Shown here: positions 50,170-58,873 of the stretch, in pieces | Position numbering within the stretch: the first letter of the stretch is position 1 | How the letters are laid out: the number at the start of each line of letters is the position of its first letter | Assembly (NCBI RefSeq): GCF_016839145.1 | Contig: NZ_CP069303.1 | Coordinates: 124,001 to 188,000, forward strand | Reading direction: 5' to 3' | Source: Shinella sp. PSBB067 | Lineage (GTDB): Bacteria > Pseudomonadota > Alphaproteobacteria > Rhizobiales > Rhizobiaceae | DNA: 64,000 nt | Position numbers and translations under genes: made by a program | Notes under the pieces: model-generated | What the model saw: only the letters and a program-made list of their open reading frames with translations | Told to the model about the DNA's origin: nothing | The model's database searches: none

Positions 50170-52103
50170 AACCTTCCGTCATCCTGACAGGCACCGCTAT
50201 AGAGGAACCGGCAAAGCGGGTTCTCAAGGCCGGCGCGCTCGAGGCGACACTCGATGCGGGAGCGTTACGCTGGATACGCTGGAACGGCGTGGAGGTCATC
50301 CGCGGCATCGGTTTCCTGCTGCGCACACCCGGCTGGGGCACGCCGTCTCCCGTCATCGGTAATCTGCAAGTCGATGAGGACGCACGGAGCTTTCATATCG
50401 GCTATGAAGCCTGTTTCGGCGGGGCCGGGAACGGCGTTCTCGCGAAGATCGATTTCACTGCGCATGCAGAGGGGCATATCGAGGCGACGGCCGACATTCG
50501 CGCGGATGTCCCGTTCAGCACGAACCGTACCGGCTTCGTCATCCTGCATCCCCTGCTCGGCTTCGCGGGCAGGGAGGCGGAGGTCGAGCATGCCAGCGGG
50601 CAGCATGAGAGGCTGACGATACCGCTGCACATCAGCCCCGGCCAGCCGGTTTTCGACATTCGGGCGATTGCGCACCGTCCCCATGCGGGGCTCTGCGTAT
50701 CCACCCGCTTTGCAGGGGACGTCTTCGAGATGGAGGATCATCGCAACTGGTCCGATGCCTCGTTCAAGATCTATAGCCGTCCCATCGGCTTGCCCTATCC
50801 CTATCTTCTGGAGCCGGGCGTCCCTGTGGCGCAGTCTGTCACCATCGAAATCACCGATGACGGTACTGGCGGCATCGTGGAGGACCCCGTTTCCACGCCG
50901 CCTCCACATGGTCAGCTTCTGCCTGACTACGCCCTGCCGCTCGACCGTCTGGACGACGTCACGGAAGCGCTCCGTTTCGCCGATGTGCTGGCCGAGGTGA
51001 AGCCCGCCCGGCTTCTGCTACGCTACGACACGGCACAGGGCGACACGATGGCCTCGGCTGAAGGGCTCGCCGATCTCATGAGCCGCACCGGCGCGTCTCT
51101 GGAAGTGCAGGCCGTTCTCGGTGGCGTTGATGACGCCGCTGCCCGGAGGGCGCTCGATGAGCTCGCGCGCGCCTTCCGGCAGGCGGGCATTGCCGTCGCT
51201 GCCATCACCGCCTTTGCGAAAACAGACGAACAGTCGTTCCAGCCGGGGGAGGCGCGCCCGCCGCACCTTTCCGAGGCGCAACTGGCGGCCGCGCTTGCCG
51301 CGGCGTTTCCGGAAAGCCGTCGCGGTGGCGGCACGCCGGCCTTCTTCACCGAATTCAACCGCAAGCGGCCCAACCCCGCCGTGGCCGAATACCTTGCCTT
51401 CGCGACCACCCCGGTGGTGCATGCGGCTGACGACGCCTCCGTGCTGGAGACGTTGCAGTCCCTGCCGCATATCCTGCACTCGGCTCGGGCGCTGTCGGGC
51501 GGCCATCCACTGGCGATCGGGCCTGTCGGCATCGGTGCGCGGCTGAACCCGTACGGTCGCGCGCCGGTCGACAATGCGCCGGAGGAGCGCATCGGCATGG
51601 CGGCTCGCGACCCCCGCCAGCGCGGGCTTTTTGCTGCTGCCTGGCATGTGGGCTATTTCGCGCAGATCGCGCCTTGGGGTATAGAGCGCTTCTCCTTCGG
51701 AGCGCCGACAGGGGCTTTCGGTCTTATCGCCTCGCGCCAGGCCCATGCGCGCGATGGCTGGGATCACTGGCCGGATGGTGCGGTCTATCCACTCTATCAC
51801 GTCGCGCGCTGGATTGCGCACGCTGCGGGCGGCGCGGTGATCTCGGCCGGTATCGACGGCTCCCTGGCCCATGTGAGGTGGGAGAAGGATGGCCGCAGGG
51901 CAGCGCTTCTTGCCAATCTTCGGCCCGAGCCGATGGTCTTCGACCTCGCGGGAGAAACCTCCAGCGGCCACTTGCTGGATGAGCAAAGCTTCGAGGTGGC
52001 CGCGCTCGACCGCGCCGCTTTCGATACGCCGCGGGAATTTGCGGGCGCCGTGCGCATCGGCGGCTATGGCGTTCTTCATCTGGTCGATGGAGATGCCCGA
52101 TGA
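50166..52103 (+). CDS. apnL: Probable D-apionate lactonase
   Basis: A 645-aa cytoplasmic protein. Its N-terminal third is beta-rich (LDAGALRWIRWNGVEVIRGI), and the middle and C-terminal part look like a TIM-barrel-type hydrolase (PAFFTEFNRKRPNPAVAEYL). Length, overall pattern and position beside a Gfo/Idh/MocA dehydrogenase and pentose importer fit D-apionate lactonase, which opens the lactone made by D-apiose dehydrogenase. I assign this from memory of the family and from context; no catalytic residue can be named with certainty. Overlaps both neighbours by four bases. Confidence 0.7.
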   Translation: MKPSVILTGTAIEEPAKRVLKAGALEATLDAGALRWIRWNGVEVIRGIGFLLRTPGWGTPSPVIGNLQVDEDARSFHIGYEACFGGAGNGVLAKIDFTAHAEGHIEATADIRADVPFSTNRTGFVILHPLLGFAGREAEVEHASGQHERLTIPLHISPGQPVFDIRAIAHRPHAGLCVSTRFAGDVFEMEDHRNWSDASFKIYSRPIGLPYPYLLEPGVPVAQSVTIEITDDGTGGIVEDPVSTPPPHGQLLPDYALPLDRLDDVTEALRFADVLAEVKPARLLLRYDTAQGDTMASAEGLADLMSRTGASLEVQAVLGGVDDAAARRALDELARAFRQAGIAVAAITAFAKTDEQSFQPGEARPPHLSEAQLAAALAAAFPESRRGGGTPAFFTEFNRKRPNPAVAEYLAFATTPVVHAADDASVLETLQSLPHILHSARALSGGHPLAIGPVGIGARLNPYGRAPVDNAPEERIGMAARDPRQRGLFAAAWHVGYFAQIAPWGIERFSFGAPTGAFGLIASRQAHARDGWDHWPDGAVYPLYHVARWIAHAAGGAVISAGIDGSLAHVRWEKDGRRAALLANLRPEPMVFDLAGETSSGHLLDEQSFEVAALDRAAFDTPREFAGAVRIGGYGVLHLVDGDAR

Positions 52104-53149
52104 CCGAGATTCTGAAGGGATTGCTGATCGGCTGCGGCTTCTTTGCCCGCAACCAGCTTCATGCATGGACGGAAACCGAGGGCGCGGCGATCGTCGCGGT
52201 GTGTGACCGCGATGCGCAGCGTGCGCGCCGCCATGCCGATGAGTTCGCCATCCCCGCATGGCACGATACGGCGGAGGTCCTGTCGTCCGGCGCCTTCGAT
52301 TTCGTCGACATCTGCACCACGATGGAAACGCACGAGGAGCTTGTGGCCCTGGCGGTGCGGCACCGCGTGCCCGTCATCGTCCAAAAGCCGTTTGCCCCGG
52401 ATATCGAGACGTGCCGTCGCATCGTGACGCATGCAGCGACGGCTGGCGTGCCTGTGATGGTGCATGAGAATTTCCGCTTCCAGAAGATCTTCCGGCGTAT
52501 CCGCGAGATCCTCGACAGCGGGGAGATTGGCGAACTGACCTTCGGGCGTCTTTCCTGGCGCAATGCGATCGACGTCTATTCGAACCAGCCCTATCTTCTG
52601 AAAACGAGGCGTTTCATGATCATGGATGTCGGCATCCACATGCTGGACCTCGCCCGCTTCCTGTTCGGCAATGCGGGCGGCGTCTCGTGCTTTACCCAGT
52701 CCGTAAAGCCAGGGCTTGCCGGGGAGGATGCGGCGACGATCCTTCTGCGCCACGAAAACCAGGCGACTTCCATCATCGATGTCAGTTACGCCTCCCACCG
52801 TTTTCCCAATCCCTTTCCCCAGACGCTGGGTGAGATCGAGGGACGGCAGGGCACGATCCAGATCCTGGAAGATGAGGTTCTCGTCGTCCATTCCCGCGGC
52901 GAACAACGACGCGAACGGATAGAAGCCGACGATCGCGGCTGGACTGCGGCGCCGTGGACGCAGATCCAGGACAGCGTGCCCCGGACCCAGCAGCATTTCA
53001 TCGACGCGCTTCGCAGCGGAAGCGATTTCGAGACATCTGCCGAAGACAGCCTGAAAACCTATGCCCTGGCGGAGGCGGCCTATCGCTCCGCCGAAACGGG
53101 CCGCGTGATTGACGCCAGAACCCTTTGGGACACATCGCATGCAGCTTGA
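52100..53149 (+). CDS. apsD: Gfo/Idh/MocA family dehydrogenase, probable D-apiose dehydrogenase
   Basis: A 349-aa protein with the N-terminal Rossmann motif GCGFFA (11-16). The family's EKP motif appears as QKP (95-97, PVIVQKPFAPD), keeping the catalytic Lys K96. The D/H pair is D176 and H180 (MDVGIHMLDLARF). It would oxidise D-apiose at C1 with NAD to the lactone, which the overlapping upstream gene product then opens. The call rests on gene context and resemblance to D-apiose dehydrogenase in length and sequence; other aldoses are possible. Confidence 0.75.
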   Translation: MTEILKGLLIGCGFFARNQLHAWTETEGAAIVAVCDRDAQRARRHADEFAIPAWHDTAEVLSSGAFDFVDICTTMETHEELVALAVRHRVPVIVQKPFAPDIETCRRIVTHAATAGVPVMVHENFRFQKIFRRIREILDSGEIGELTFGRLSWRNAIDVYSNQPYLLKTRRFMIMDVGIHMLDLARFLFGNAGGVSCFTQSVKPGLAGEDAATILLRHENQATSIIDVSYASHRFPNPFPQTLGEIEGRQGTIQILEDEVLVVHSRGEQRRERIEADDRGWTAAPWTQIQDSVPRTQQHFIDALRSGSDFETSAEDSLKTYALAEAAYRSAETGRVIDARTLWDTSHAA

Positions 53150-54170
53150 TACAACAAGACGAGTCGGCCAGACCGGCCTCCATATCCCCGTTCTGGGGCT
53201 TGGAACCTGCCCGCTTGGTGGGGTCTACGAGGCGGTCGGCGAAACGGTGGCGCGGGCGACTTTCGACGCGGCTTGGGATTCCGGCTTGCGGCTCTACGAC
53301 ACCGCCCCCTGGTACGGCCTCGGGCAGGCCGAACATAGAACCGGCCGTGCGCTGTATGAAAAGGACCGTAGCTCCTATGTTCTGACGAGCAAGGTGGGCC
53401 GTGTGCTGAAGGCGCCGCGCGACCGCACCGCCTTCAGGCCCGCGAACTGGAAGGGCGCGCTGGCCTTCGAACATCATCACGTCTTCACCTATGACGCCAT
53501 CATGCGATCCTACGAGGACAGCCTGCAGCGCCTCGGCATAAACCGCGTCGACGCACTGTATATCCACGACCTCGACAGCGGCTATTTCCGCAGCGAGGAG
53601 GAACTGAGCGCCCGTCTCGGCGATCTGGAAAAGGGTGGCTATCGCGCATTGGAGGAGTTGAAGCGGAGCGGCGAAATCAAGGCCGTCGGCGCCGGCGTCA
53701 ACGAAAGCGGCATGATCGATCGTTTCCTCGACCGTTTCGATCTCGATGTCTTCCTGGTCGCCTCACGCTACACGTTGCTGGAGCACGATATCTATTTCGA
53801 TGAGGTCGCCCGTGCCGGCAAGCGGGGGGCGAGCCTCGTGGTGGGTGGGGTGTTCAACTCGGGCATTCTGGCGACGGGTGCCGTCGAAGGCGCGAAATAC
53901 GAATATGGCGCGGCGTCGCCGTCCGTCGTCGAGCGGGTTGGCAAGCTTGCGGATGTGGCCCGGGCGCATGGCGTTTCCCTTCCCGCCGCCGCCCTGCAGT
54001 TTCCCCTGGCGGCGCCTGTGGTGGCCTCCGTGGTGTTCGGGGCGGTCAAGCCTGCTGAAATAGAGGCGAATGTGGCGCATTTCACGAGCAATATCCCGGC
54101 CGCATTCTGGTCGGATCTGCGCGCGGAGCGCCTGGTGCACCCTGACATTCCGCTCCCGGCAGACGCATGA
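53139..54170 (+). CDS. Aldo/keto reductase, aldose 1-dehydrogenase-like
   Basis: A 343-aa aldo-keto reductase. Catalytic residues are D54, Y59 and K85 (RLYDTAPWYG, VLTSKVG), with the His in DALYIHDLD. It resembles the L-fucose / D-threo-aldose 1-dehydrogenase branch. The ATG at 53139 (MQLDTTRRVGQTGLHIPVLG) lies inside the end of the apsD-like gene and has TTGGGA before it; a frame from 53109 lacks a ribosome site. It may oxidise the same sugar, handle the linear form or reduce a pathway aldehyde. Confidence 0.85.
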   Translation: MQLDTTRRVGQTGLHIPVLGLGTCPLGGVYEAVGETVARATFDAAWDSGLRLYDTAPWYGLGQAEHRTGRALYEKDRSSYVLTSKVGRVLKAPRDRTAFRPANWKGALAFEHHHVFTYDAIMRSYEDSLQRLGINRVDALYIHDLDSGYFRSEEELSARLGDLEKGGYRALEELKRSGEIKAVGAGVNESGMIDRFLDRFDLDVFLVASRYTLLEHDIYFDEVARAGKRGASLVVGGVFNSGILATGAVEGAKYEYGAASPSVVERVGKLADVARAHGVSLPAAALQFPLAAPVVASVVFGAVKPAEIEANVAHFTSNIPAAFWSDLRAERLVHPDIPLPADA

Positions 54171-54541
54171 TCAGAGCCCAGCTCCTGGCTGCCGGGCGCT
54201 GGATCGTAGCGTTTGCGGTTATTTTCGTGGCATGGGCGGCGGGTGAGGCCATCTCGACCGGTTTGCATCTGCCGGTGCCGGCTGCCCTCATCGGGCTGGC
54301 GATGCTTTTCGTCGGCTTCCGGCTTTCGCCGTCCCTGGTGGTCGCCACCGAACCCGCCGGGCTTACGCTGCTGCGCCAGTTTCCATTGTTCCTCTATCCG
54401 TTGGGCGCCGGCTTCCTCTCCCTTCACGGGCTCGGCGCCATGGTCCTCCTGAAAATCGTCCTTGCCGTCTTCGTGTCGCTTGTGCTGTCGCTCGTCGTTG
54501 GCGTCCAGGTCTTCCGTCTCTTCAAGAACAAGCATGGCTGA
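54167..54541 (+). CDS. LrgA/CidA family membrane protein
   Basis: A 124-aa integral membrane protein with four predicted helices, for example IVAFAVIFVAWAAGEAI and IVLAVFVSLVLSLVVGVQVF. The motif LPVPAALIGLAMLF is the LrgA/CidA hallmark. It overlaps the aldo-keto reductase gene by four bases and the LrgB gene by eight. LrgA and LrgB form one carrier; in plants a fused LrgAB protein carries glycolate and glycerate, and in Bacillus a pair carries pyruvate. Here it may move a small organic acid made from apiose. Confidence 0.85.
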   Translation: MIRAQLLAAGRWIVAFAVIFVAWAAGEAISTGLHLPVPAALIGLAMLFVGFRLSPSLVVATEPAGLTLLRQFPLFLYPLGAGFLSLHGLGAMVLLKIVLAVFVSLVLSLVVGVQVFRLFKNKHG

Positions 54542-55235
54542 AATTCTCCTCACGGCCGCCTGGCTGGCGGTGACGATCCTGATCTGGTGGATCAGCCAGC
54601 GCCTGGCGGAGAGAATCTGTATCCCGGCGCTGCGCAATCCCCTGTTCTTCGGTATCATTGCGCTCTGCATTCTTCTGTCCTTGCTGGGTATCGACCCGGG
54701 CGACTATCTCGCGCATGTCCAGCCGCTGACCTTTCTGGTTGGCCTGGCGACGGTGGCACTGGCTTTGCCGCTCTGGCAGCAGCGCAGGCTGATCGTCGCC
54801 AATGCACGGGCGATGCTTTTGTCGACGCTGGCATCGACCGTGACGGGCATTCTGGCGGCCGTCGCGATCGGTTGGCTGCTTGGCCTGGACCGGCCGTATC
54901 TGGCGAGCATCGGCCCCAAGATGACGACGCTCGCCGTCGCCCTGCCATTGTCGCGGTTGACAGGCGGATGGGATAATCTCGCCATGCTCTGCGTCATGTG
55001 CAACGGCGTCGGCGGCTCCTTCATTTCGAGCGCGCTCTGGAAGGCCCTTGTCCCGAAAAGCGGCCCCGAGGAGCGTGCCTTCTCCCTCGGCCTTTCCTCG
55101 CACGCCATGGGGATCGCCCGGACGCTGGCAATCTCGCCGGATCATGTCTCGCTCGCCAGTTGCGGCATGTTGCTGAGTGCGCTCATGGCGGCGGCCCTTT
55201 ACGGGCTGGCCCTGGTCGCGGTGGCGAGTGCATAG
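54534..55235 (+). CDS. LrgB/CidB family membrane protein
   Basis: A 233-aa integral membrane protein. Family motifs include PLWQQRRLIVANARAMLLS, GPKMTTLAVALPLS, GVGGSFISSALWK and SSHAMGIARTLAIS. It partners the LrgA-like protein encoded just upstream, with which it overlaps by eight bases (ATGGCTGA). It is the last gene of the operon that begins at 46601. A small-acid exporter or importer is the best guess (see findings). Confidence 0.87.
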   Translation: MAEILLTAAWLAVTILIWWISQRLAERICIPALRNPLFFGIIALCILLSLLGIDPGDYLAHVQPLTFLVGLATVALALPLWQQRRLIVANARAMLLSTLASTVTGILAAVAIGWLLGLDRPYLASIGPKMTTLAVALPLSRLTGGWDNLAMLCVMCNGVGGSFISSALWKALVPKSGPEERAFSLGLSSHAMGIARTLAISPDHVSLASCGMLLSALMAAALYGLALVAVASA

Positions 55236-55365
55236 CGGGAGGACAGCCGCGCGCCCGTTCAAAAAGAGGATGATCCCCATCGTATCGGGATGGGCGGCCG
55301 ATTCATGCCCCTTGGCGGCAGGGTGAGCGCAGCCTCGCCCGGTGGGCTTGATTTTCAGGAAAATA

Positions 55366-55384
55366 TTCTATTGTTTTAGTAGAA
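55366..55384. promoter_or_regulatory. TTCTA-N9-TAGAA inverted repeat upstream of the FAD protein gene
   Basis: A short AT-rich inverted repeat 77-95 bases before the start at 55461. Similar TTCTA/TAGA motifs are near other promoters of the sulfur cluster. Tentative. Confidence 0.3.
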
Positions 55385-55460
55385 AATGCTTTGTCGCCAC
55401 TCGTCGCACAGGACGAGTTCCTGGAAGCCGCCCGCACGCCGTGCAGGAAAGGAACCATCG

Positions 55461-56843
55461 ATGACGCTTGTGCCCGCCCATTTCCTTCCGCAATCGCAGG
55501 ACGCCGACACGCTCGCGCGGATCGCCATCGTCGGCCGTGGTTTCACCGGCCTCATGACGGCGATCGCGCTGTTGAAGACTGTCCGCAGCCCGTTCCACCT
55601 CGTGATGTTCGATCCCTATCCGAAAATCGACGGCGGTGAAGGCATTGGCCGTCCGGCCTCCGAACTGTTGAACAGCCGCGTCCGCGATCTCTCGGTCGAT
55701 CCGGCGGCGCGCGACGATTTTCGCCATTGGCTGGAGGCTCGCGGCGACTGGCGCGACCGCGATCTGGTGCTCTCCGATGTCGCTCATGCCTTCGTGCCGG
55801 GAGAGGTGTTCAGCGCCTACGTCTATCAGCGCTTTTCCGAAGCGCTGCGCGAACGGGCCGATGTCATGGTCCAGGTGCGCGCCGAGAGTGTCGCGGCCGT
55901 CGCGCGCCACCCGCGGGGCGGTCTTTCGGTGACTGCGGGCGAGGAAGATCGGGCGCGATTCGATGCGGTTTTCCTGGCGACGGGCTACGGCCTGCGCGAG
56001 ATTGCCGATAGCGATGCAGGCCTCACCGGTGCAAGGGAGGTGCAGGTCATCGGCGGCGGCGTTCATGCCGTCGACCGTGCGCTGCGGCTGCTTGCGGCAG
56101 GGGAGGCGGCCCATGTCACGCTCATTTCCGCGTCCGGTTTCCTGCCGCAGCCGCATGCGCCGTCGGCCGTCGGCTCCGTATCGTCCGATCGTCCGTTTCC
56201 GAACACGTTGCGCGGCGCCTTCCGTCATCTGCGCGAGGCGGCGAACCGGGCGGCACTGGAAGGCACGGGCTGGCAGGGGATCATGAACGATTTCCGCCTG
56301 CGTGCCCGTAAGCTCTGGCAGGGCCTGACGCCGGAGGAACGGCGCCGCTTCAAGCGCCATGTCAAACCAATCTACGACAGTCACCGCAACCGTCTCCCGC
56401 TCGGCCAATACGAGCGGCTGCGCCAGGCAATCGACAGCGGGGCGATCACAGTGCACAAGGGCAAGGTCGAGCGCATTGCGACCAACGGCGTGCTGCTTTC
56501 CGGCGCGGGCGGGCTGCAGGTTCTGCCGGCGGACCGGACGATCGATTGTCGTGTCCGGATGACCGATCTCGATTCCCCGCTCTTCCGTTCGCTCCTGTCG
56601 GCGCATCTTGCGCGACGGGACGAACTCGACCTCGGCATCATCGTCGACGGTGACGGCCGGGTCTTCTCGCAGGCGGGGGCATTTGAAGGCCTCTTCGCGA
56701 TGGGGCCGCTTGGTCTTGGAAGCCTGCCGGATATAGACCTCGTCCCGCAGATCGTCGTCCAGGCCCACGCGGCGGCGGACGCCCTCGGGGCTTGGCTTGC
56801 GGAAGCTTTCAGCGGCAAAGCCCAGGAGTCTCGCTTGCTCTAG
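55461..56843 (+). CDS. FAD/NAD(P)-binding protein (HAAAP/FAD-NAD(P)-binding domain family)
   Basis: A 460-aa flavoprotein. The N-terminal motif GRGFTG (25-30) is a GxGxxG dinucleotide-binding motif. GEGIGRPASELLNSRVRDLS and FLATGYGLREI fit the FAD-NAD(P)-binding family (COG4529 type). A second Rossmann motif (VQVIGGGVHAVD) follows at mid-length. The start at 55461 follows GGAAAGGAACC; a longer frame begins in AT-rich DNA. Function unknown. It is the first gene before a sulfonate uptake cluster, so a redox step on an organosulfur compound or supply of reduced flavin for SsuD is possible. Confidence 0.75.
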   Translation: MTLVPAHFLPQSQDADTLARIAIVGRGFTGLMTAIALLKTVRSPFHLVMFDPYPKIDGGEGIGRPASELLNSRVRDLSVDPAARDDFRHWLEARGDWRDRDLVLSDVAHAFVPGEVFSAYVYQRFSEALRERADVMVQVRAESVAAVARHPRGGLSVTAGEEDRARFDAVFLATGYGLREIADSDAGLTGAREVQVIGGGVHAVDRALRLLAAGEAAHVTLISASGFLPQPHAPSAVGSVSSDRPFPNTLRGAFRHLREAANRAALEGTGWQGIMNDFRLRARKLWQGLTPEERRRFKRHVKPIYDSHRNRLPLGQYERLRQAIDSGAITVHKGKVERIATNGVLLSGAGGLQVLPADRTIDCRVRMTDLDSPLFRSLLSAHLARRDELDLGIIVDGDGRVFSQAGAFEGLFAMGPLGLGSLPDIDLVPQIVVQAHAAADALGAWLAEAFSGKAQESRLL

Positions 56844-56860
56844 CTGCTTGCTTTGCCGGC

Positions 56861-57196
56861 CTAGCGGGGCAGCAGGGCCTGTTCGTAGATCTTCGTCGAG
56901 CGGGTGCCGGAGCGGCAATAGGCCAGGATCGGCCGGGGAAGGTCGTCGAGCGCCCGGACCATGCTGCCTACCGCCTCGTCCGTCAGTCCCGTGGAAAGGA
57001 CGGGGATGTGCCGTACCTCGATACCGAGCTGCGCAGCGCGGCCGGCGATCGAGGAGAATGCCGGCTGGTCCGCCTGCTCGCGGTCGGGACGGTGGCAGAC
57101 GATGGACCGGAACCCCAGCAGGCTGACGATGTCGACGTCCTCTGCCTCGATCTGCGGCGAAACCGAGTAATCCTCGTCGATCTTGCGGATGTCCAT
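56861..57196 (-). CDS. Beta-lactamase-hydrolase-like / TIGR01244 family phosphatase-rhodanese protein
   Basis: A 111-aa protein of the DUF442/TIGR01244 family. The loop YCRSGTRS (93-100) has the Cys and Arg of Cys-phosphatase and rhodanese-like enzymes; C94 would be catalytic. Related domains are fused to or lie near sulfide-oxidising and persulfide-handling enzymes, which suits a sulfur cluster. It is convergent with the FAD protein gene, 17 bases away. Ribosome site AAGGAATT precedes the start. Confidence 0.8.
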   Translation of the reverse strand: MDIRKIDEDYSVSPQIEAEDVDIVSLLGFRSIVCHRPDREQADQPAFSSIAGRAAQLGIEVRHIPVLSTGLTDEAVGSMVRALDDLPRPILAYCRSGTRSTKIYEQALLPR

Positions 57197-57246
57197 GCTT
57201 GTAATTCCTTTGTCGTTCTGGCGAAGGCGCGCTGCCCTTCGGCATG

Positions 57247-57360
57247 TCAAGAAAAGCCCAGCGTCCGCGCCGACAGGCCGAGCCACAAGGCGGCGGTGAC
57301 GAGCGCCACGGCGGCGGCCGCCCCGACGAAAAACCAGGCCAGTTCGCCCGACGGTCTCAA
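57247..57360 (-). CDS. Possible 37-aa single-span membrane protein
   Basis: A TTG-start frame after GGGAG: LRPSGELAWFFVGAAAAVAL, then VTAALWLGLSARTLGFS. One strong hydrophobic helix. Tail ends 50 bases before the TIGR01244-family gene on the same strand. The unusual start and tiny size make this tentative. Confidence 0.35.
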   Translation of the reverse strand: MRPSGELAWFFVGAAAAVALVTAALWLGLSARTLGFS

Positions 57361-57550
57361 GGCTGGCTCCCGGTGGGCTTGCGGCGAATGTCACGCCGCA
57401 TGGTGGACATCCTTGCCGAAGGCCGGAAAAAGGTCGGACAGGTTCGACACAAAGGTGTCGACACGCCCGGTGAGCGCCTGGGTTCCTGACGGCCTGTTGT
57501 CGCTGCCTGTGCTGGCAAGCCTGGATATCGGCATGGCATCCTCCGCTGCG

Positions 57551-57579
57551 ATCGATAATTCTCTATAAAAATTATCGAT
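57551..57579. promoter_or_regulatory. Perfect 10-bp inverted repeat in the promoter region of the sulfur genes
   Basis: ATCGATAATT and AATTATCGAT with a 9-base AT-rich spacer. It lies in a 560-base gap between the minus-strand small genes and ssuA. The geometry fits a dimeric regulator such as a LysR-type activator. Apart from this and the element at 57876, I see nothing in the gap. Confidence 0.55.
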
Positions 57580-57875
57580 TAAAGCAAAAACGCGCTATTT
57601 TCTCCGCGCCCGGAGAAAAGAACACCCATAATCCCGTAGCCTTCCCGGCGCTGGCGGCGTTGCTTGCCTTAGGGGGGAATACCTGTCTCCCGGATAACGG
57701 GGGATTTTCCGCGATACGATGGTGCGTGCCGGAACGGTCCTGCGATGCCAAGCCGGCGCGGGCACCAGGCATTCGCCTGCCTGCGGTGCCGATGTCCGGT
57801 GAAGCCGGCGCCATAGGAGAAAAAACTACGCGGGCCGGGAACGTTGGAATGGGCGCCCTCGAAATCAATTATTTT

Positions 57876-57884
57876 CTATAGATT
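57876..57884 (+). promoter_or_regulatory. CTATAGATT element upstream of ssuA
   Basis: The 9-mer lies 36-44 bases before the ssuA start and is repeated in the same orientation 45-53 bases before ssuD (63874-63882). It may be part of a common promoter or operator. Confidence 0.4.
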
Positions 57885-57919
57885 ATATGAGCTAATTGAT
57901 CTTGACCCAGGGGAACGCC

Positions 57920-58873
57920 ATGACGATTTCACGCCGCTTTTTCTCGACGGCTCTTGCCGCCCTGCTCGCCCTGCCGCTTCTTGGCGGCGGACCGGCACAT
58001 GCCTCCGACAAGACGGTCCGCATCGGCTACCAGAAATACGGCACGCTCGTCCTGCTCAAGGGCAAGGGCCTTCTCGAGGAGAAGCTGGAGAAGATCGGCT
58101 ATACGGTGACCTGGACTGAGTTCCCCGCCGGCCCGCAACTGCTGGAGGCGCTCAATGTCGGCGCCGTCGATTTCGGCACGACCGGCGAAACGCCGCCGAT
58201 CTTCGCGCAGGCCGCCGGCGCCCCGCTCGTCTACATCGCCCACGAACCGCCGGCCGCGCGCGGCGAGGCCATCCTCGTGCCCAGGGACAGCCCCATCAGG
58301 ACGGTGGCGGATCTCAAGGGCAAGACGGTCACGCTCAACAAGGGATCGAACGTTCACTACCTGCTCGTCAAGGCGCTGGAGGAGGCGGGTCTCCAATACA
58401 GCGACATCAAGACCTCCTTCCTGCCGCCGGCCGATGCCCGCGCCGCCTTCGAGCAGGGCGCGGTCGATGCCTGGGTGATCTGGGATCCCTTCCAGGCGGC
58501 CGCGGAAGTGGCCATCGAGGCGCGCGAGCTGCGCAACGGCGAAGGCATCGTGCCGAACCACCAGTTCTATCTCGGCGCCAAGACCTTCGTGGAGAACAAT
58601 CCCGAGGCGGTCGACGTGGTGATCGAGGCCGTTGCCGAGATCGACGAATGGGCGAAGGCCAATACCGCCGCGGCCGCCGCCGAGCTCTCGCCCTCCGTCG
58701 GAATTCCCGAGGACGTGCTCGCCGTCGCGCTGGAGCGCCAGTCCTATGGCGTCAAGGCGATCGACGAGAGCGTCGTCAGGCAGCAGCAGTCGATCGCCGA
58801 TACCTTCTTCGATCTCGGCCTGATCCCCGAGAAGATTTCGATTGCGGACGTCGTGCGCAAGGGTGGTGCCTGA
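57920..58873 (+). CDS. ssuA: Aliphatic sulfonate ABC transporter substrate-binding protein
   Basis: A 317-aa periplasmic binding protein. A Sec signal of about 28 residues (MTISRRFFSTALAALLALPL, ending AHA) is followed by the SsuA-type body: VRIGYQKYGTLVLLKGKGLL, GPQLLEALNVGAVDFGTTGE and PNHQFYLGAKTFVENNPEAV. It captures alkanesulfonates. The start at 57920 has GGGGAAC before it. Its stop overlaps the permease start (TGATG). Confidence 0.9.
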   Translation: MTISRRFFSTALAALLALPLLGGGPAHASDKTVRIGYQKYGTLVLLKGKGLLEEKLEKIGYTVTWTEFPAGPQLLEALNVGAVDFGTTGETPPIFAQAAGAPLVYIAHEPPAARGEAILVPRDSPIRTVADLKGKTVTLNKGSNVHYLLVKALEEAGLQYSDIKTSFLPPADARAAFEQGAVDAWVIWDPFQAAAEVAIEARELRNGEGIVPNHQFYLGAKTFVENNPEAVDVVIEAVAEIDEWAKANTAAAAAELSPSVGIPEDVLAVALERQSYGVKAIDESVVRQQQSIADTFFDLGLIPEKISIADVVRKGGA

